Assembly: GCF_900141795.1 (NCBI RefSeq) | Contig: NZ_FSRE01000002.1 | Span: 310,001-374,000 of the forward strand | Reading direction: 5' to 3' | From: Sulfurivirga caldicuralii | GTDB taxonomy: Bacteria; Pseudomonadota; Gammaproteobacteria; Thiomicrospirales; Thiomicrospiraceae | DNA length: 64,000 nt | Shown here: positions 9,901-19,130 of the stretch, piece by piece | Layout: each line of letters starts with the position of its first letter | How positions within the stretch are numbered: the stretch's first letter is position 1 | The notes under the pieces: model-generated | Told to the model about the DNA's origin: nothing | The model's database searches: none | Seen by the model: only the letters and a program-made list of their open reading frames with translations | Made by a program: the position numbers and the translations under genes

Positions 9901-10780
9901 GGTTGCCCAAGCTGAAACGCTGCTGGCGGACGATGCTGCACGCACACGTCTGGTTGCCAAGCCGAGCTTTGATATTGAAGAGAATGTGGCCGCACCCTAT
10001 ATCGCCACCGGTGTGCGCCCCGCTGTCGCTATTTTGCGCGAGCAGGGCGTGAACGGGCAGCAGGAAATGGCCGCGGCATTTGATCTGGCCGGCTTCGAAG
10101 CCGTGGACGTGCACATGGAAGATGTGCTGCGTGGTGGCGAGGATCTAACCCGTTTCAAGGGGCTGGTGGCCTGTGGCGGTTTCTCCTATGGGGACGTGCT
10201 CGGTGCCGGACGTGGCTGGGCCAGCGCCATTCTGTTCAATGACCAGGCGCGGGCGCGCTTTGAAACCTTCTTCCATCGTGAGGATACCTTTGCACTGGGT
10301 GTGTGCAACGGCTGTCAGATGCTTTCCAATCTGAAGGAACTGATCCCGGGTGCCGAACACTGGCCACGTTTTGTACGCAACCGCTCTGAACAGTTTGAAG
10401 CGCGTCTGTCGCTGGTAGAAGTCACTGACTCGCCATCCATTCTGTTGGACGGCATGGCCGGTTCCATCATCCCTGTTGCTGTAGCCCATGGTGAAGGGCG
10501 TGTCGACTTTGAAGCGGCCGGCAGTGATCCCGACAGCGCACAGCTGGCGATTCGCTATGTGGACGGTCTGGGAGAGCCCACTGAACAGTATCCGCTGAAC
10601 CCCAACGGCTCGCAGCAGGGCATGACCGGCTTTACCACCACCGATGGGCGTGTCACCATCATGATGCCGCACCCTGAACGGGTTTTCCGTGCCGTACAGC
10701 ACAGCTGGGCGCCGGATGAATGGCAGGAGCGTGCACCATGGCGGCGCCTGTTCGAAAACGCCCGCAAGTGGGTCGGATAA
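6908..10780 (+). CDS. purL: Phosphoribosylformylglycinamidine synthase (single-chain PurL)
   Basis: A 1290-residue large-type FGAM synthase that converts FGAR, glutamine and ATP to FGAM in purine synthesis. Order seen: N-terminal PurS-like domain, linker, two AIRS-like ATPase halves (first with [13 protein letters not shown]; second with SDGGL near 880) and a C-terminal glutamine amidotransferase domain. The latter has nucleophile Cys in GVCNGCQML and the His-Glu pair in PHPERVFR, so it is complete. ATG at 6908 follows a purine-rich AAGAGAG. In many relatives purC follows bamC; here purL does. Confidence 0.97.
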   Translation: MQIIWGHQALTDFRERNLTARVQQRVSAVERVRTRHVYFVDNPPHDDRAQAVLHRLLNDQVLPIEINRQPTLIVIPRFGTISPWASKATDIAHTCGLDGIQRIERGMAVWLEGADASVIREVADLLHDRMMQTVITDAHEAERLFEVHEPKPLVSVDIVGEGRIALERANREMGLALSDDEIDYLMQNYQALGRNPTDAELMMFAQANSEHCRHKIFNARWTIDGEEKPHTLFGMIRNTYHHHSEGILSAYSDNAAVIVGHEAERFFPLPDSRVYGAHREPVHIQIKVETHNHPTAISPWPGAATGAGGEIRDEGATGQGAKPKAGLTGFTVSNLNIPGFRQPWELDYGKPARIASAFEIMLEGPLGAAGYNNEFGRPAICGYFRTFETPFMTHEGTEMRGYHKPVMLAGGLGNIREIHVQKQPIPVGAKLVVLGGPAMLIGLGGGAASSVDTGTGSEDLDFASVQRDNPEMERRAQEVIDRCCWLGKDNPIASIHDVGAGGLSNAFPELVNDAGRGGAFELRDIPCDEPGMSPMEIWCNESQERYVIAIYPDRLDEFAAICERERCPYAVVGEATEDQRLRVHDRYFDNNPVDLPLSVLLGKPPRMHRDVQRRDLPQPGFETEVLDFEDVVQRLLRLPTIADKSFLITIGDRTITGMVARDQMVGPWQVPVADCAVTLTDYTGYAGEAMSMGERPAVALVNPKASARLAIAEAITNMAAARIRQLSDIKLSANWMAAAGHPGEDAKLYDAVEAVGMELCPALDLTVPVGKDSLSMKTVWEEEGEQKAVTSPVTLVISAFAPVVDARRTLTPQLRNDKGESRLLLIDLGRGKHRIGGSCLAQVYNQVGDETADLDQAEDLRNLFNAVQALNEADLIWAYHDRSDGGLLVTLAEMAFAGQCGLDVELIPLGNRTIAALCAEEPGAVLQVPADQVKAVERILHDHNLSACSHWLGEPRTDGRIVLRRDGQIWHEATVSDWRRMWSETTLRMQAARDNADVVAQAETLLADDAARTRLVAKPSFDIEENVAAPYIATGVRPAVAILREQGVNGQQEMAAAFDLAGFEAVDVHMEDVLRGGEDLTRFKGLVACGGFSYGDVLGAGRGWASAILFNDQARARFETFFHREDTFALGVCNGCQMLSNLKELIPGAEHWPRFVRNRSEQFEARLSLVEVTDSPSILLDGMAGSIIPVAVAHGEGRVDFEAAGSDPDSAQLAIRYVDGLGEPTEQYPLNPNGSQQGMTGFTTTDGRVTIMMPHPERVFRAVQHSWAPDEWQERAPWRRLFENARKWVG

Positions 10781-10886
10781 GGTTATTTATTTACCAAATA
10801 AGAAAAAGTGATTATTGCTGTGTATTGAGCAGATAGAATTACTAGGATTCGATTTCGATGTTTAAACCTCAGAAAAGGAGCACTCA

Positions 10887-12803
10887 ATGTCTCTGAACCG
10901 CCGCGAATTCATGCACGTTCTTTCCATGGCTGCTGCAGCCGGTATGCTGCCTGGCACTGCCAAGGCGATGTCCGGCAAGGGCGGTATGGCCCCCTTGGAT
11001 ACTATGGAGCAAGCGTATAACCTGCCCATGAAGGGCAAGGTGCGTATCCTGCACATTACCGATACCCACGCGCAGCTCAAGCCCATTTACTTCCGTGAGC
11101 CGAACGTAAACCTGGGGGTTGGTCCCTGGGAAGGCAAGCTGCCCCACGTGGTTGGCCATCACCTGCTGAAGCGTCTGGGCATCAAGGAAGGAACGCCTGA
11201 AGCGCATGCGTTTACATTCCTGAACTTCCAGGAAGCGGCGGAACTGTATGGCAAGGTTGGCGGTTTTGCCCACCTGAAGACGCTGTTGGATCGTCTGCGT
11301 GATCAGGCTGGCGGCAAGCAGAACACCATCACCATGGACGGCGGTGACCTGTGGCATGGCTCTGCAACGGCGCTGTGGACGCGTGGTCAGGACATGGTGG
11401 AAGCCTCTAACATTCTTGGTCTGGACATCATGACCGGCCACTGGGAATTCACTTACACCGAAGAAGAAGTGCTGCGCAACCTGAGCAAGTTCAAGGGCGA
11501 GTTCCTGGCGCAGAACATCCGTGTGAAGGAAGATGCGCTGTTCGGTGATGAATATCCGGAGATGGTTGCCAAGTACAACGGCATCGGTCTGTACAGTGAA
11601 GACGAAGCGCGTCCGTTCAAGCCTTACACCATCAAGGAAGTTAATGGTGAGCGCATCGCCATTATTGGTCAGGCGTTCCCGCGTACCGCGAACGCAAACC
11701 CGCGTGCCAACTTTCCGGACTGGTCCTTCGGTCTGCGCGAAGACGAGCTGCGTGATCTGGTGGCCAAGATTCAGGAGAAGGAGAAGCCTGCGGCCATCAT
11801 CATGATTTCCCACAACGGCATGGACGTGGACCACAAGATGGCCAGCCGCGTGCCGGGCATCGACGCCATCTTCGGCGGCCACACGCACGATGGTATCCCG
11901 ACCACCATCAATGTGAAGCGTCCTGACGGCGGCATCTGCTACGTGACCAATGCCGGTTCGCAAGGCAAGTTCGTGGGTGTGATGGACCTGGATATCAAGA
12001 ACGGCAAGCTGGTTGGCGTGGATTACCACCTGTTGCCGGTATTCTCCAACCTGCTGCCGGCAGACAAGGAGATGGAAGCCTTCCTGACCCGTCTGTACAA
12101 CACCAAGTACGACAAGAATATCATCGAATCCCGCAACCCCGAGTACTACTACAACAAGGATCGTCTGGGCAAGACCTATGCCGAGATCCTGTCTGAAGAC
12201 CTGGGCACGGCGCCGATGGTACTGTACCGCCGCGGCAATTTTATCGGTACCTGGGACCAGATCTGTGTAAACGCGCTGCGTGAAGAGCATGACACCCAGA
12301 TTGCCCTGTCTGCCGGTGTACGCTGGGGTACCTCTATCCTCGCAGGCGACAAGATCACCATGGAGCGCGTCATGGATCAGACATCCATGACCTATGGTGA
12401 AACCTATCGCAGTGAAATGACCGGTGCCCAGATCAAGGATATGCTGGAAGGTATCGCTGAAAACCTGTTCCAGAAGGATCCGTATCTGCAGTCCGGGGGC
12501 GACATGGTGCGTGTCGGTGGTCTGGACTACATCTGTGAACCCAATGCAGAGTTTGGAAAGCGTATTTCTGGTATCACCCTCGACGATGGCACCAAGGTCG
12601 AGCCCAACAAGAAGTACACTGTTGCGGGCTGGGCTCAGGTGGATCAGGTGGGCTCCGGTCGCTTGATGTGGGACGTGGTCGCCGATTATCTGCGTCGTCA
12701 CAAGGGTGATCTGGACAAGCAGCTGCAGAAGATCAACCGTCCGACGCTGAAAGGCGTGAAGGACAACCCGGGTATCGAAGATTACGAAGGCAAGCTGATC
12801 TGA
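10887..12803 (+). CDS. soxB: Thiosulfohydrolase SoxB (Tat-exported)
   Basis: A 638-residue periplasmic SoxB, which releases sulfate from thiosulfonate carried on SoxY in the Sox pathway. The N-terminus has a twin-arginine signal (SLNRREFMHVL followed by an alanine-rich stretch). The metallophosphoesterase domain shows dimanganese ligands in ITDTHAQL, DGGDLWHGS, TGHWEFTY, ISHNGMD and GGHTHDG; the C-terminal half is the 5'-nucleotidase-like domain. AAGGAG precedes the ATG by 6 nt. The gene stands alone with its own terminator; no other sox gene lies within the window. Scattered sox genes are typical of Thiomicrospira-like bacteria. Confidence 0.97.
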   Translation: MSLNRREFMHVLSMAAAAGMLPGTAKAMSGKGGMAPLDTMEQAYNLPMKGKVRILHITDTHAQLKPIYFREPNVNLGVGPWEGKLPHVVGHHLLKRLGIKEGTPEAHAFTFLNFQEAAELYGKVGGFAHLKTLLDRLRDQAGGKQNTITMDGGDLWHGSATALWTRGQDMVEASNILGLDIMTGHWEFTYTEEEVLRNLSKFKGEFLAQNIRVKEDALFGDEYPEMVAKYNGIGLYSEDEARPFKPYTIKEVNGERIAIIGQAFPRTANANPRANFPDWSFGLREDELRDLVAKIQEKEKPAAIIMISHNGMDVDHKMASRVPGIDAIFGGHTHDGIPTTINVKRPDGGICYVTNAGSQGKFVGVMDLDIKNGKLVGVDYHLLPVFSNLLPADKEMEAFLTRLYNTKYDKNIIESRNPEYYYNKDRLGKTYAEILSEDLGTAPMVLYRRGNFIGTWDQICVNALREEHDTQIALSAGVRWGTSILAGDKITMERVMDQTSMTYGETYRSEMTGAQIKDMLEGIAENLFQKDPYLQSGGDMVRVGGLDYICEPNAEFGKRISGITLDDGTKVEPNKKYTVAGWAQVDQVGSGRLMWDVVADYLRRHKGDLDKQLQKINRPTLKGVKDNPGIEDYEGKLI

Positions 12804-12825
12804 TCGAACCCGATTTGGCGTGTCC

Positions 12826-12854
12826 AAAAGCCCGACATTCGTGTCGGGCTTTTT
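12826..12854 (+). terminator. Intrinsic terminator after soxB
   Basis: A perfect 12-bp stem (AAAAGCCCGACA/TGTCGGGCTTTT) with a stable TTCG tetraloop and a T tail lies 23 bp after the soxB stop. Confidence 0.95.
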
Positions 12855-12917
12855 CTATTTTTCTATTCGGAAAGGGCTGACAAACGGTGCAACCCTTTCC
12901 CAATGGGAGAGACCGTC

Positions 12918-13607
12918 ATGACACAACCGATTGAACTGAAAGGCTCTGTAATGAGCTTTACTGTGCTCAAGGTGCACAGTGATGACATTGGACAGGTCCA
13001 GCATGCACTGGCAGAAAAGGTGCAGCAGGCACCGGGCTTTTTTCAGAATGTGCCGGTAGTAATCGAGCCAACCGTAACAGCTTTGCCACCAACGTTTCTG
13101 GCGCAGTTGATGGAGATTCTGCGTCAGAATGGCATGATGCCCATCGGTTTGCGCACCCAGGATGAAGCGATTCGTCAGCAGGCCGAATTTGCCGGACTGG
13201 GCATTTTCGATATCGAAACCGGCAAGCGCGCCCGCGCAGAACGTGCCAAACGGGAGAAAGGCGAGTCCTGTGCAGCTGCACCAGGAAAGCTTGTGCTGAA
13301 GACAATCCGTTCCGGGCAGCAGGTATATGCCAAAAACCGCGACCTGGTCATTATCGGGAGTGTCAACCCGGGTGCCGAAGTGTATGCGGATGGCCATATT
13401 CACGTTTATGGCGCGCTGAAGGGGCGGGCCTTTGCGGGTGCGCAGGGTGATGAAACCGCGCGCATTTTCGTATCCCGCCTCGAGGCAGAGCTCGTGTGTA
13501 TTGCCGGCCTCTATATTCTGGCGGAAGATATTCCTCCAGCGATTCGTGGCAAAGCGGTGACAGCTTTTTTGCAAAATGAAAAGGTGGAGTTCAGCGAACT
13601 CCCATAA
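12918..13607 (+). CDS. minC: Septum site-determining protein MinC
   Basis: A 229-residue inhibitor of FtsZ ring formation at cell poles. It has an N-terminal FtsZ-interacting domain (residues 1-110), a charged linker, and a C-terminal beta-helix domain beginning near residue 125 with the MinD-binding RSGQQ motif followed by IIGSVNPGAEVYADG and HVYGALKGRAFAG. An upstream in-frame ATG at 12903 is less likely; the start at 12918 follows GGGAGA and matches family length. It is first in minCDE. Confidence 0.95.
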   Translation: MTQPIELKGSVMSFTVLKVHSDDIGQVQHALAEKVQQAPGFFQNVPVVIEPTVTALPPTFLAQLMEILRQNGMMPIGLRTQDEAIRQQAEFAGLGIFDIETGKRARAERAKREKGESCAAAPGKLVLKTIRSGQQVYAKNRDLVIIGSVNPGAEVYADGHIHVYGALKGRAFAGAQGDETARIFVSRLEAELVCIAGLYILAEDIPPAIRGKAVTAFLQNEKVEFSELP

Positions 13608-13621
13608 ACGCAATCATTGCC

Positions 13622-13627
13622 TATAAT
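13622..13627 (+). promoter_or_regulatory. Possible internal -10 between minC and minD
   Basis: A perfect TATAAT lies in the 58-bp minC-minD gap, but no convincing -35 is found. It could give extra minDE transcription, or it may be chance. Confidence 0.25.
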
Positions 13628-13665
13628 GCACGGCAAACAATGGATAGAACAGAAGGAGTATGCGT

Positions 13666-14478
13666 GTGTCACGTGTAATAGTGGTTACCTCGGGTAAAGG
13701 GGGGGTCGGCAAGACCACCACCAGCGCCAGTTTTTCCATGGGGCTTGCGTTGCGGGGCCACAAGACCGCGGTGATTGACTTCGATGTGGGCCTGCGCAAC
13801 CTGGATCTGATCATGGGCTGTGAGCGCCGCGTGGTTTACGACTTCGTGAATGTGGTGCAGGGCGAAGCAACGCTGAAGCAGGCACTGATCAAGGACAAGC
13901 ACACCCCGAACCTGTATGTTCTGGCCGCGTCCCAGACACGTGACAAGGATGCGCTCACCAAGGAGGGTGTGGGACAGGTCATCGATGGGCTCAAGGAGAT
14001 GGGCTTTGAATATATCATCTGTGACTCGCCTGCCGGCATTGAAAAGGGCGCGCAACTGGCGCTGTACTACGCCGATGATGCGCTGGTGGTGACCAACCCT
14101 GAGGTCTCCTCTGTTCGCGATTCCGACCGCATTCTCGGGATTCTGCAGGCCAAGTCCAAACGCGCTGAAGAGGGCATGGAGCCCATTCGTGAAAACCTGA
14201 TCTTGACCCGCTACAACCCGGAACGGGTCGAGGAAGGTGAAATGATGTCCTGGGATGACATCGTTGAGCTTCTGGGTGTGCCCTTGCTGGGCGCCGTGCC
14301 GGAATCCGAAGATGTCCTCAATGCGTCCAACGCGGGCGTGCCGGTAATCTTGCACGAGGGGTCGCCGGCCGCACAGGCGTACGAGGACATTGTGGCCCGT
14401 TATCTGGGTGAAGAACGGCCGCAACGCTTCCTGACGGCTGAAAAGAAGGGCCTGTTGAAGAAACTGTTTGGGAAATAA
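13666..14478 (+). CDS. minD: Septum site-determining ATPase MinD
   Basis: A 270-residue ParA-type ATPase that oscillates on the membrane with MinE and recruits MinC. The deviant Walker A is TSGKGGVGKTT near residue 10; FDVGLRNLD and the DSPAGIE switch motif follow, and the C-terminal amphipathic membrane-targeting helix ends in KKGLLKKLFGK. An ATG six bases upstream is only 1 nt from the AAGGAG ribosome-binding site, whereas GTG at 13666 has 7-nt spacing and gives the E. coli length, so GTG is chosen. Confidence 0.96.
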   Translation: MSRVIVVTSGKGGVGKTTTSASFSMGLALRGHKTAVIDFDVGLRNLDLIMGCERRVVYDFVNVVQGEATLKQALIKDKHTPNLYVLAASQTRDKDALTKEGVGQVIDGLKEMGFEYIICDSPAGIEKGAQLALYYADDALVVTNPEVSSVRDSDRILGILQAKSKRAEEGMEPIRENLILTRYNPERVEEGEMMSWDDIVELLGVPLLGAVPESEDVLNASNAGVPVILHEGSPAAQAYEDIVARYLGEERPQRFLTAEKKGLLKKLFGK

Positions 14479-14481
14479 GAC

Positions 14482-14742
14482 ATGTCTGTACTCGATTATT
14501 TCCTCGGAAAGCGCCAGAAGAAAAGTGCCAGGGTGGCCAAGGAGCGTCTGCAGCTGGTAATGGTGCATGAACGTAATGCACGCAATGCACCGGATTTTCT
14601 GCCGCAGATGCGCGAAGAAATCCTGGCGGTCATTTCAAAATATGTCGAGATCGATCGCGAGCAGTTGCAGATCAATCTGGATCATGCCGATGGCTATGAG
14701 GTGCTGGAGCTGAATGTGGTCATTCCAGAAAAGGAGGCGTGA
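14482..14742 (+). CDS. minE: Cell division topological specificity factor MinE
   Basis: An 86-residue protein 3 bp after minD. The N-terminal MinD-activating helix region (FLGKRQKKSARVAKERLQLV) and the C-terminal dimerisation domain ending in ELNVVIPE are both present and of normal length. It stimulates MinD ATP hydrolysis. It is the last gene of the min operon and is followed by a terminator. Confidence 0.95.
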   Translation: MSVLDYFLGKRQKKSARVAKERLQLVMVHERNARNAPDFLPQMREEILAVISKYVEIDREQLQINLDHADGYEVLELNVVIPEKEA

Positions 14743-14772
14743 TTTGCCTGCAGCTGACCAAAGTGGATGGAG

Positions 14773-14795
14773 CCCCGCTAAAGACGGGGTTTTTT
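14773..14795 (+). terminator. Intrinsic terminator after minE
   Basis: CCCCG/CGGGG arms around a 7-nt loop are followed by six T. The T tract reaches the stop codon of the convergent csiV-like gene. Confidence 0.8.
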
Positions 14796-15636
14796 ATTGC
14801 CCGGTGGAAACCCGACGAATGACGGCGAGGGCGCCAAAGAGCGGATGGTCGAAGTAATGCCATTCGTTGGATTTGACCTTGCGGGTTTCACTCAGGTGGA
14901 ACGTCCAGGTGTCCGGCAGCTCATCCGGTTCCAATCCTTCGTGGCGAGCAAAGGCTTCACGAATCTTTTGCGGAATCCGGCGCTCCATGTCGAGAGAGAG
15001 CTCGATATGGCCATGGCGATTCTTGTAAAAACGCACCTGTCCCGTTAGTGCGTCACCAAATGGGGTATTACCAAGGATGGTAAAGTCAAGCGCCTGCTTT
15101 TTATTAATGGCAGGCTGAATCCAGCTGTAGTGGGAAACAATGCGGTAACCTTTCTGCGGTGACAGCCGTTCAACAGCTTTTTGCAAAAGAGAATGCTCGG
15201 TTGGTACAGCACGAATTTCCCTAATCCATGTGGGAGCACTTTCTGGAAACTGTCCTGCCAACAGATCGTCTAGCAAAAGATCGGCGCTATTCTCCAGGAT
15301 AAAGGGTGAACTGACAGGTGGCACCTGCTGCAGTGGGGTGGAATTTTGCGTGTCGTGAAGTTGCTCGCCCGCCTGTTGAGGTTGAACGGTTGAATGCCCA
15401 TCACCATTGTGGTCATGTTGTGCTGGCTCTCCGGTCAATGCATTCTGCCCATCTTCTAAAGTATCCATTTTCAATTCGTCCGGCCACGGCCAGTACTCTT
15501 CCGTCCACCCCTGGAGGGCACCCGTCGTGAAAACGAGTACCTCAACCTGATAGAGCGGTACCTTTTCCGCTGCCCTGGCGTTGCCAGACGCCAGCACAAG
15601 GAAGGTTATAAAAAGTGGAAAAAGCTTTTTAATCAT
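14794..15636 (-). CDS. CsiV-like periplasmic protein
   Basis: A 280-residue exported protein: signal peptide MIKKLFPLFITFLVLASG ending near ARA-A, then YQVEVLVF and a WTEEYWPWP segment characteristic of the CsiV family. A low-complexity Gln/His/Pro linker occupies residues 65-105, and the C-terminal domain has repeated Trp/His elements. In Vibrio, CsiV binds peptidoglycan and is needed for growth with D-amino acids; the function here is inferred from that. Its ATG overlaps the mfd stop by 8 bp, the same mfd-csiV pairing known in other gammaproteobacteria. Confidence 0.7.
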   Translation of the reverse strand: MIKKLFPLFITFLVLASGNARAAEKVPLYQVEVLVFTTGALQGWTEEYWPWPDELKMDTLEDGQNALTGEPAQHDHNGDGHSTVQPQQAGEQLHDTQNSTPLQQVPPVSSPFILENSADLLLDDLLAGQFPESAPTWIREIRAVPTEHSLLQKAVERLSPQKGYRIVSHYSWIQPAINKKQALDFTILGNTPFGDALTGQVRFYKNRHGHIELSLDMERRIPQKIREAFARHEGLEPDELPDTWTFHLSETRKVKSNEWHYFDHPLFGALAVIRRVSTGQ

Positions 15637-18600
15637 TGTCTTGAGAAATATTGTTTAAAGTGCTTTTGAACGTTTCAATGCGCGTTTCCAGTTCCGGCAT
15701 TGTAGCGAAAACCGTCAGCGACTGTTGTCCCTTCAGGCGATAGTGTTGTGGTGCTGACTGAACCAGTTGAATCAGCTTGAGCGGATCGATTTGGGGTTCC
15801 GGGCCAAACGTGATTTTCAACTGGGACTCGTTGGCTTCGACTTTATGCAACCCTTTTTCTCGTGCCATCAGTTTGACTTCGGCGGTCGCAAAAAGATTTT
15901 TTACCGCGTCCGGCAAGAGACCGAATCGGTCGATCATTTCGATCTGCAGCTGCTCCAGGGCCTGTGCGCTGTCCGCACTGGCAATGCGCTTGTAGAGGAC
16001 AAGGCGCGTCGCCACATCAGGCAGATAATCTTCCGGAATCAGCGCCGGCACGCCGAGATGAACTTCGACGGTTTGTGGCGACCAGACGGCTTCCATATCA
16101 GGGACGTCGCCCTTGCGGTAGGCACGTACGGCACGCTCCAGAAGATCCTGGTAAAGGTTGAAACCGACTTCCTGCATCTGGCCCGCCTGTCGATCACCAA
16201 GCAATTCACCGGCGCCGCGAATTTCCATGTCGTGACTGGCAAGCATGAACCCGGCGCCCAGCGAGCGATGGCGCGTAATGGCGTCAAGCCGTTTTTGGGC
16301 ATCATCGGTGATCTGGCTGCTGTCCTCCGGCGTGAACAGATAGGCAAAGGCACGGTGATGTGAGCGTCCAACCCGTCCACGCAGCTGGTGGAGCTGGGCT
16401 AGACCGAACTTGTCGGCGCGGTGGATCAGAATGGTATTGGCCGAAGGGACATCGATGCCGGTTTCGATAATGGTGGTGCAAACCAGTATGTTGAATTTCT
16501 GGTGGTAGAAATCCTGCATGACCCGTTCCAGTTGCCGTTCGGGCATCTGGCCGTGGGCAATGCCGACGCGCCCTTCCGGCACCAGGTTCTGCATGTGTTC
16601 GGCAAAGGCCTCGATCTTGTCTACATCGTTGAACAGGACATATACCTGACCGCCGCGGCGCAGTTCGCGCAGGCATGCTTCGCGCGCGGTTTCATCCTGC
16701 CACGGTTGCACAAAGGTCTCTACCGACAGACGGCGAGCCGGCGGGGTGGCGATGATGGACAGGTCGCGCAACTCGTTCATGGCCATATTGAGCGTGCGCG
16801 GTATGGGGGTCGCGGTCAGGGTCAGCACATCCACTTCGGCCCGCAGCTTCTTGAGCTGTTCCTTTTGGCGCACGCCAAAGCGGTGCTCTTCGTCGAGAAT
16901 GACCAGACCCAGGTTTTTGAAGCGGATGTCCGATTGCAGCAGCTTGTGGGTGCCGATAATGATATCCACCTTGCCTTCGGCCAGATCTGCCAGCGTTTGC
17001 TTCTGTTCCTTGGCTGTCTGGAAGCGTGACAGCAGACCCACGCACACCGGCCAGTCGGCGAAACGATCGCGAAAGGCATCGAAATGCTGCTGGGCCAGCA
17101 GGGTGGTGGGGACCAGTACGGCCACCTGCCGACCGTTCTGAACCGCTACAAAGGCTGCGCGCAGGGCCACTTCGGTCTTGCCAAAGCCTACGTCGCCACA
17201 TACCAGTCGGTCCATTGGGCGAGGGGACTGCATGTCATCCAGAACGGCTTGGATTGCGGCCTGTTGATCTGGTGTTTCCTCATAGGGGAAACCGGCCGCA
17301 AAGCGTGCATAATCGGTTTCGTCGATGCTGTAGCGTACGCCTTCACGGGCGGCGCGGCGTGCGTAGATATCCAGCAGTTCTGCGGCCACATCCTGCGCCT
17401 GCCGCGCCGCTTTTTCCCGCGCTTTCTGCCAGCGGTCGCTGCCCAGCTTGTGCAGGGGGGCGTTTTCGGGCGAAGCACCGGTATAGCGGCTGATCAGGTC
17501 CAGTTGGGTCACCGGCACATACAGGGTGTCGCCGCCGGCATATTCGATAACCACGAACTCCTCGGCCTGATCACCCACATCCAGCCGCTGCAGCCCGCGA
17601 TAACGGCCCACACCATGATCAATGTGCACCACCGGTTGGCCAGGCTCCAGCTCGGCCAGATTGCGAATGGCGGTGTCAAAGTCTTCGTGGGCCCGCTGGA
17701 AGCGGCGGCGGCGCTGCACCACCATCTGGCCAAGTATCGCCTGCTCGCTAATGACAGCCATTTCATGGGTGGCATAACTCGCTTCAATGTCCCCGGTGGT
17801 GATGGCCAGTCGCGCCTCGTCCTGTTGGAAGTCTGACCAGCTTTCAACACTCGTGGGAACAATATTGTGTTGGCGAAGCAACGTCAGCAGGGCTTCGCGC
17901 CGCCCGGCGCTTTCCGCCACCAACAGGGTTCGCCCCGGGTAGCGATCCAGAAAGGCATTGAACTTCGCCAGTGGGTGGGCATGCGCCTGCTGTAGGGTCA
18001 GATCCGGTAGGGGGATGTGGTCAAAAACATGGGTCGTACGCGGGTTTTCCTGTTCTTCAAGCCAGATCTGATGGGTGAACTTGAGCCGCGCCATCAGCTC
18101 ATCGGGCGAAAGAATCAGACTTTGGGGGGGCAGGGGCGGGAAGTCCCGGTTCAACTGCGCAATTTCATAACGCTCCTGAAAGGTTTCCTGGTTGGTTCTG
18201 GCCGCCTTGAGTAGATCGCCATGCAGGAACAGGTCGGTATTTTCCGGCAGATAGTCGAACAGTGTTGCGGTTTCGTCGTGAAAGAGGGGCAGGTAGTATT
18301 CAAGTCCTCCTACTGGACGACCTTCACTGACGTCCTGATAGAGGCGGGTACTGCGGATCTCGCTACCCAGTTGTTGGCGGGCCTGTCGTCTGAAACGCGA
18401 GATGCCGTCTTCATCCAGCAGAAATTCCCGCCCAGGAAGCAGTTCAAAGGCGTCCAGGGTTTCCTGGCTGAGCTGGGTATCTGCATCGAATGTGCGCAGG
18501 GTATCGATTTCATCATCGAACAGATCAATGCGAATAGGCTGTGCTGCGCCCATGGGCCACAGGTCAATAATGCTGCCGCGCTGGGCAAAGTCACCGGGTT

Positions 18601-19078
18601 CGCTGACCTGTGAGACACGCTGATAGCCGCTGCGTACCAGCTGCTCGACAAATTGTTCGGCATTCAGCTGCTCGCCGGTTTTCAGCATCAGCGCGTGCTG
18701 CTGCATGAAGGCAGGCGGCGCAATGCGCTGCATCAGGGTGGAAACCGGCGCAATCAACAGTGCAGGTGTGTTCTTGCTTAATGCATTCAGCGTACGCAGG
18801 CGTTCTGCGATGATGTCCTGATGGGGCGAAAAACGATCGTAGGGCAGGGTTTCCCACTCGGGAAAGTGCAGGACCGGCATGTCCGGGGCAAAAAAGCGCA
18901 GCGTCTCTTCGATGTGCTGGGCGTGAGGCATGTCCGGCACAGCCAGCAGGGTCAGGCCGGTTGCTTTCTGTTGCCAGTGTGACAGCAGCCAGCCGATGGC
19001 GGTGGTATTGAAGGGCGCCCAGCGGCTGGTGGCGCCGCTGCGAGAGAGTGTGCGAGCCTCGGAAAAACCTGGATTCAT
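15629..19078 (-). CDS. mfd: Transcription-repair coupling factor Mfd
   Basis: A 1149-residue DNA translocase that removes stalled RNA polymerase and recruits UvrA. Order: UvrB-like N-terminal domains, the RNA-polymerase interaction domain containing VVHIDHGVGRYRGL near residue 480, RecG-like helicase domains with Walker A GDVGFGKTEVA and DEEHRFGV, the TATPIPRT motif, then the C-terminal TRCF domain. Length fits. It is divergent from the RND-like gene at 19131, with a 52-bp shared upstream region. Confidence 0.97.
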   Translation of the reverse strand: MNPGFSEARTLSRSGATSRWAPFNTTAIGWLLSHWQQKATGLTLLAVPDMPHAQHIEETLRFFAPDMPVLHFPEWETLPYDRFSPHQDIIAERLRTLNALSKNTPALLIAPVSTLMQRIAPPAFMQQHALMLKTGEQLNAEQFVEQLVRSGYQRVSQVSEPGDFAQRGSIIDLWPMGAAQPIRIDLFDDEIDTLRTFDADTQLSQETLDAFELLPGREFLLDEDGISRFRRQARQQLGSEIRSTRLYQDVSEGRPVGGLEYYLPLFHDETATLFDYLPENTDLFLHGDLLKAARTNQETFQERYEIAQLNRDFPPLPPQSLILSPDELMARLKFTHQIWLEEQENPRTTHVFDHIPLPDLTLQQAHAHPLAKFNAFLDRYPGRTLLVAESAGRREALLTLLRQHNIVPTSVESWSDFQQDEARLAITTGDIEASYATHEMAVISEQAILGQMVVQRRRRFQRAHEDFDTAIRNLAELEPGQPVVHIDHGVGRYRGLQRLDVGDQAEEFVVIEYAGGDTLYVPVTQLDLISRYTGASPENAPLHKLGSDRWQKAREKAARQAQDVAAELLDIYARRAAREGVRYSIDETDYARFAAGFPYEETPDQQAAIQAVLDDMQSPRPMDRLVCGDVGFGKTEVALRAAFVAVQNGRQVAVLVPTTLLAQQHFDAFRDRFADWPVCVGLLSRFQTAKEQKQTLADLAEGKVDIIIGTHKLLQSDIRFKNLGLVILDEEHRFGVRQKEQLKKLRAEVDVLTLTATPIPRTLNMAMNELRDLSIIATPPARRLSVETFVQPWQDETAREACLRELRRGGQVYVLFNDVDKIEAFAEHMQNLVPEGRVGIAHGQMPERQLERVMQDFYHQKFNILVCTTIIETGIDVPSANTILIHRADKFGLAQLHQLRGRVGRSHHRAFAYLFTPEDSSQITDDAQKRLDAITRHRSLGAGFMLASHDMEIRGAGELLGDRQAGQMQEVGFNLYQDLLERAVRAYRKGDVPDMEAVWSPQTVEVHLGVPALIPEDYLPDVATRLVLYKRIASADSAQALEQLQIEMIDRFGLLPDAVKNLFATAEVKLMAREKGLHKVEANESQLKITFGPEPQIDPLKLIQLVQSAPQHYRLKGQQSLTVFATMPELETRIETFKSTLNNISQDND

Positions 19079-19130
19079 GACCGTATGCGTGCTTGCGTAT
19101 AGAATGTTGCGGTATTTTACAGGGGGATTT

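Noticed and set aside
10884-12827. A 647-codon open frame on the minus strand opposite soxB
   Set aside because: It is the antisense shadow of soxB, whose motifs and Tat signal are unmistakable. The shadow has no family motif.
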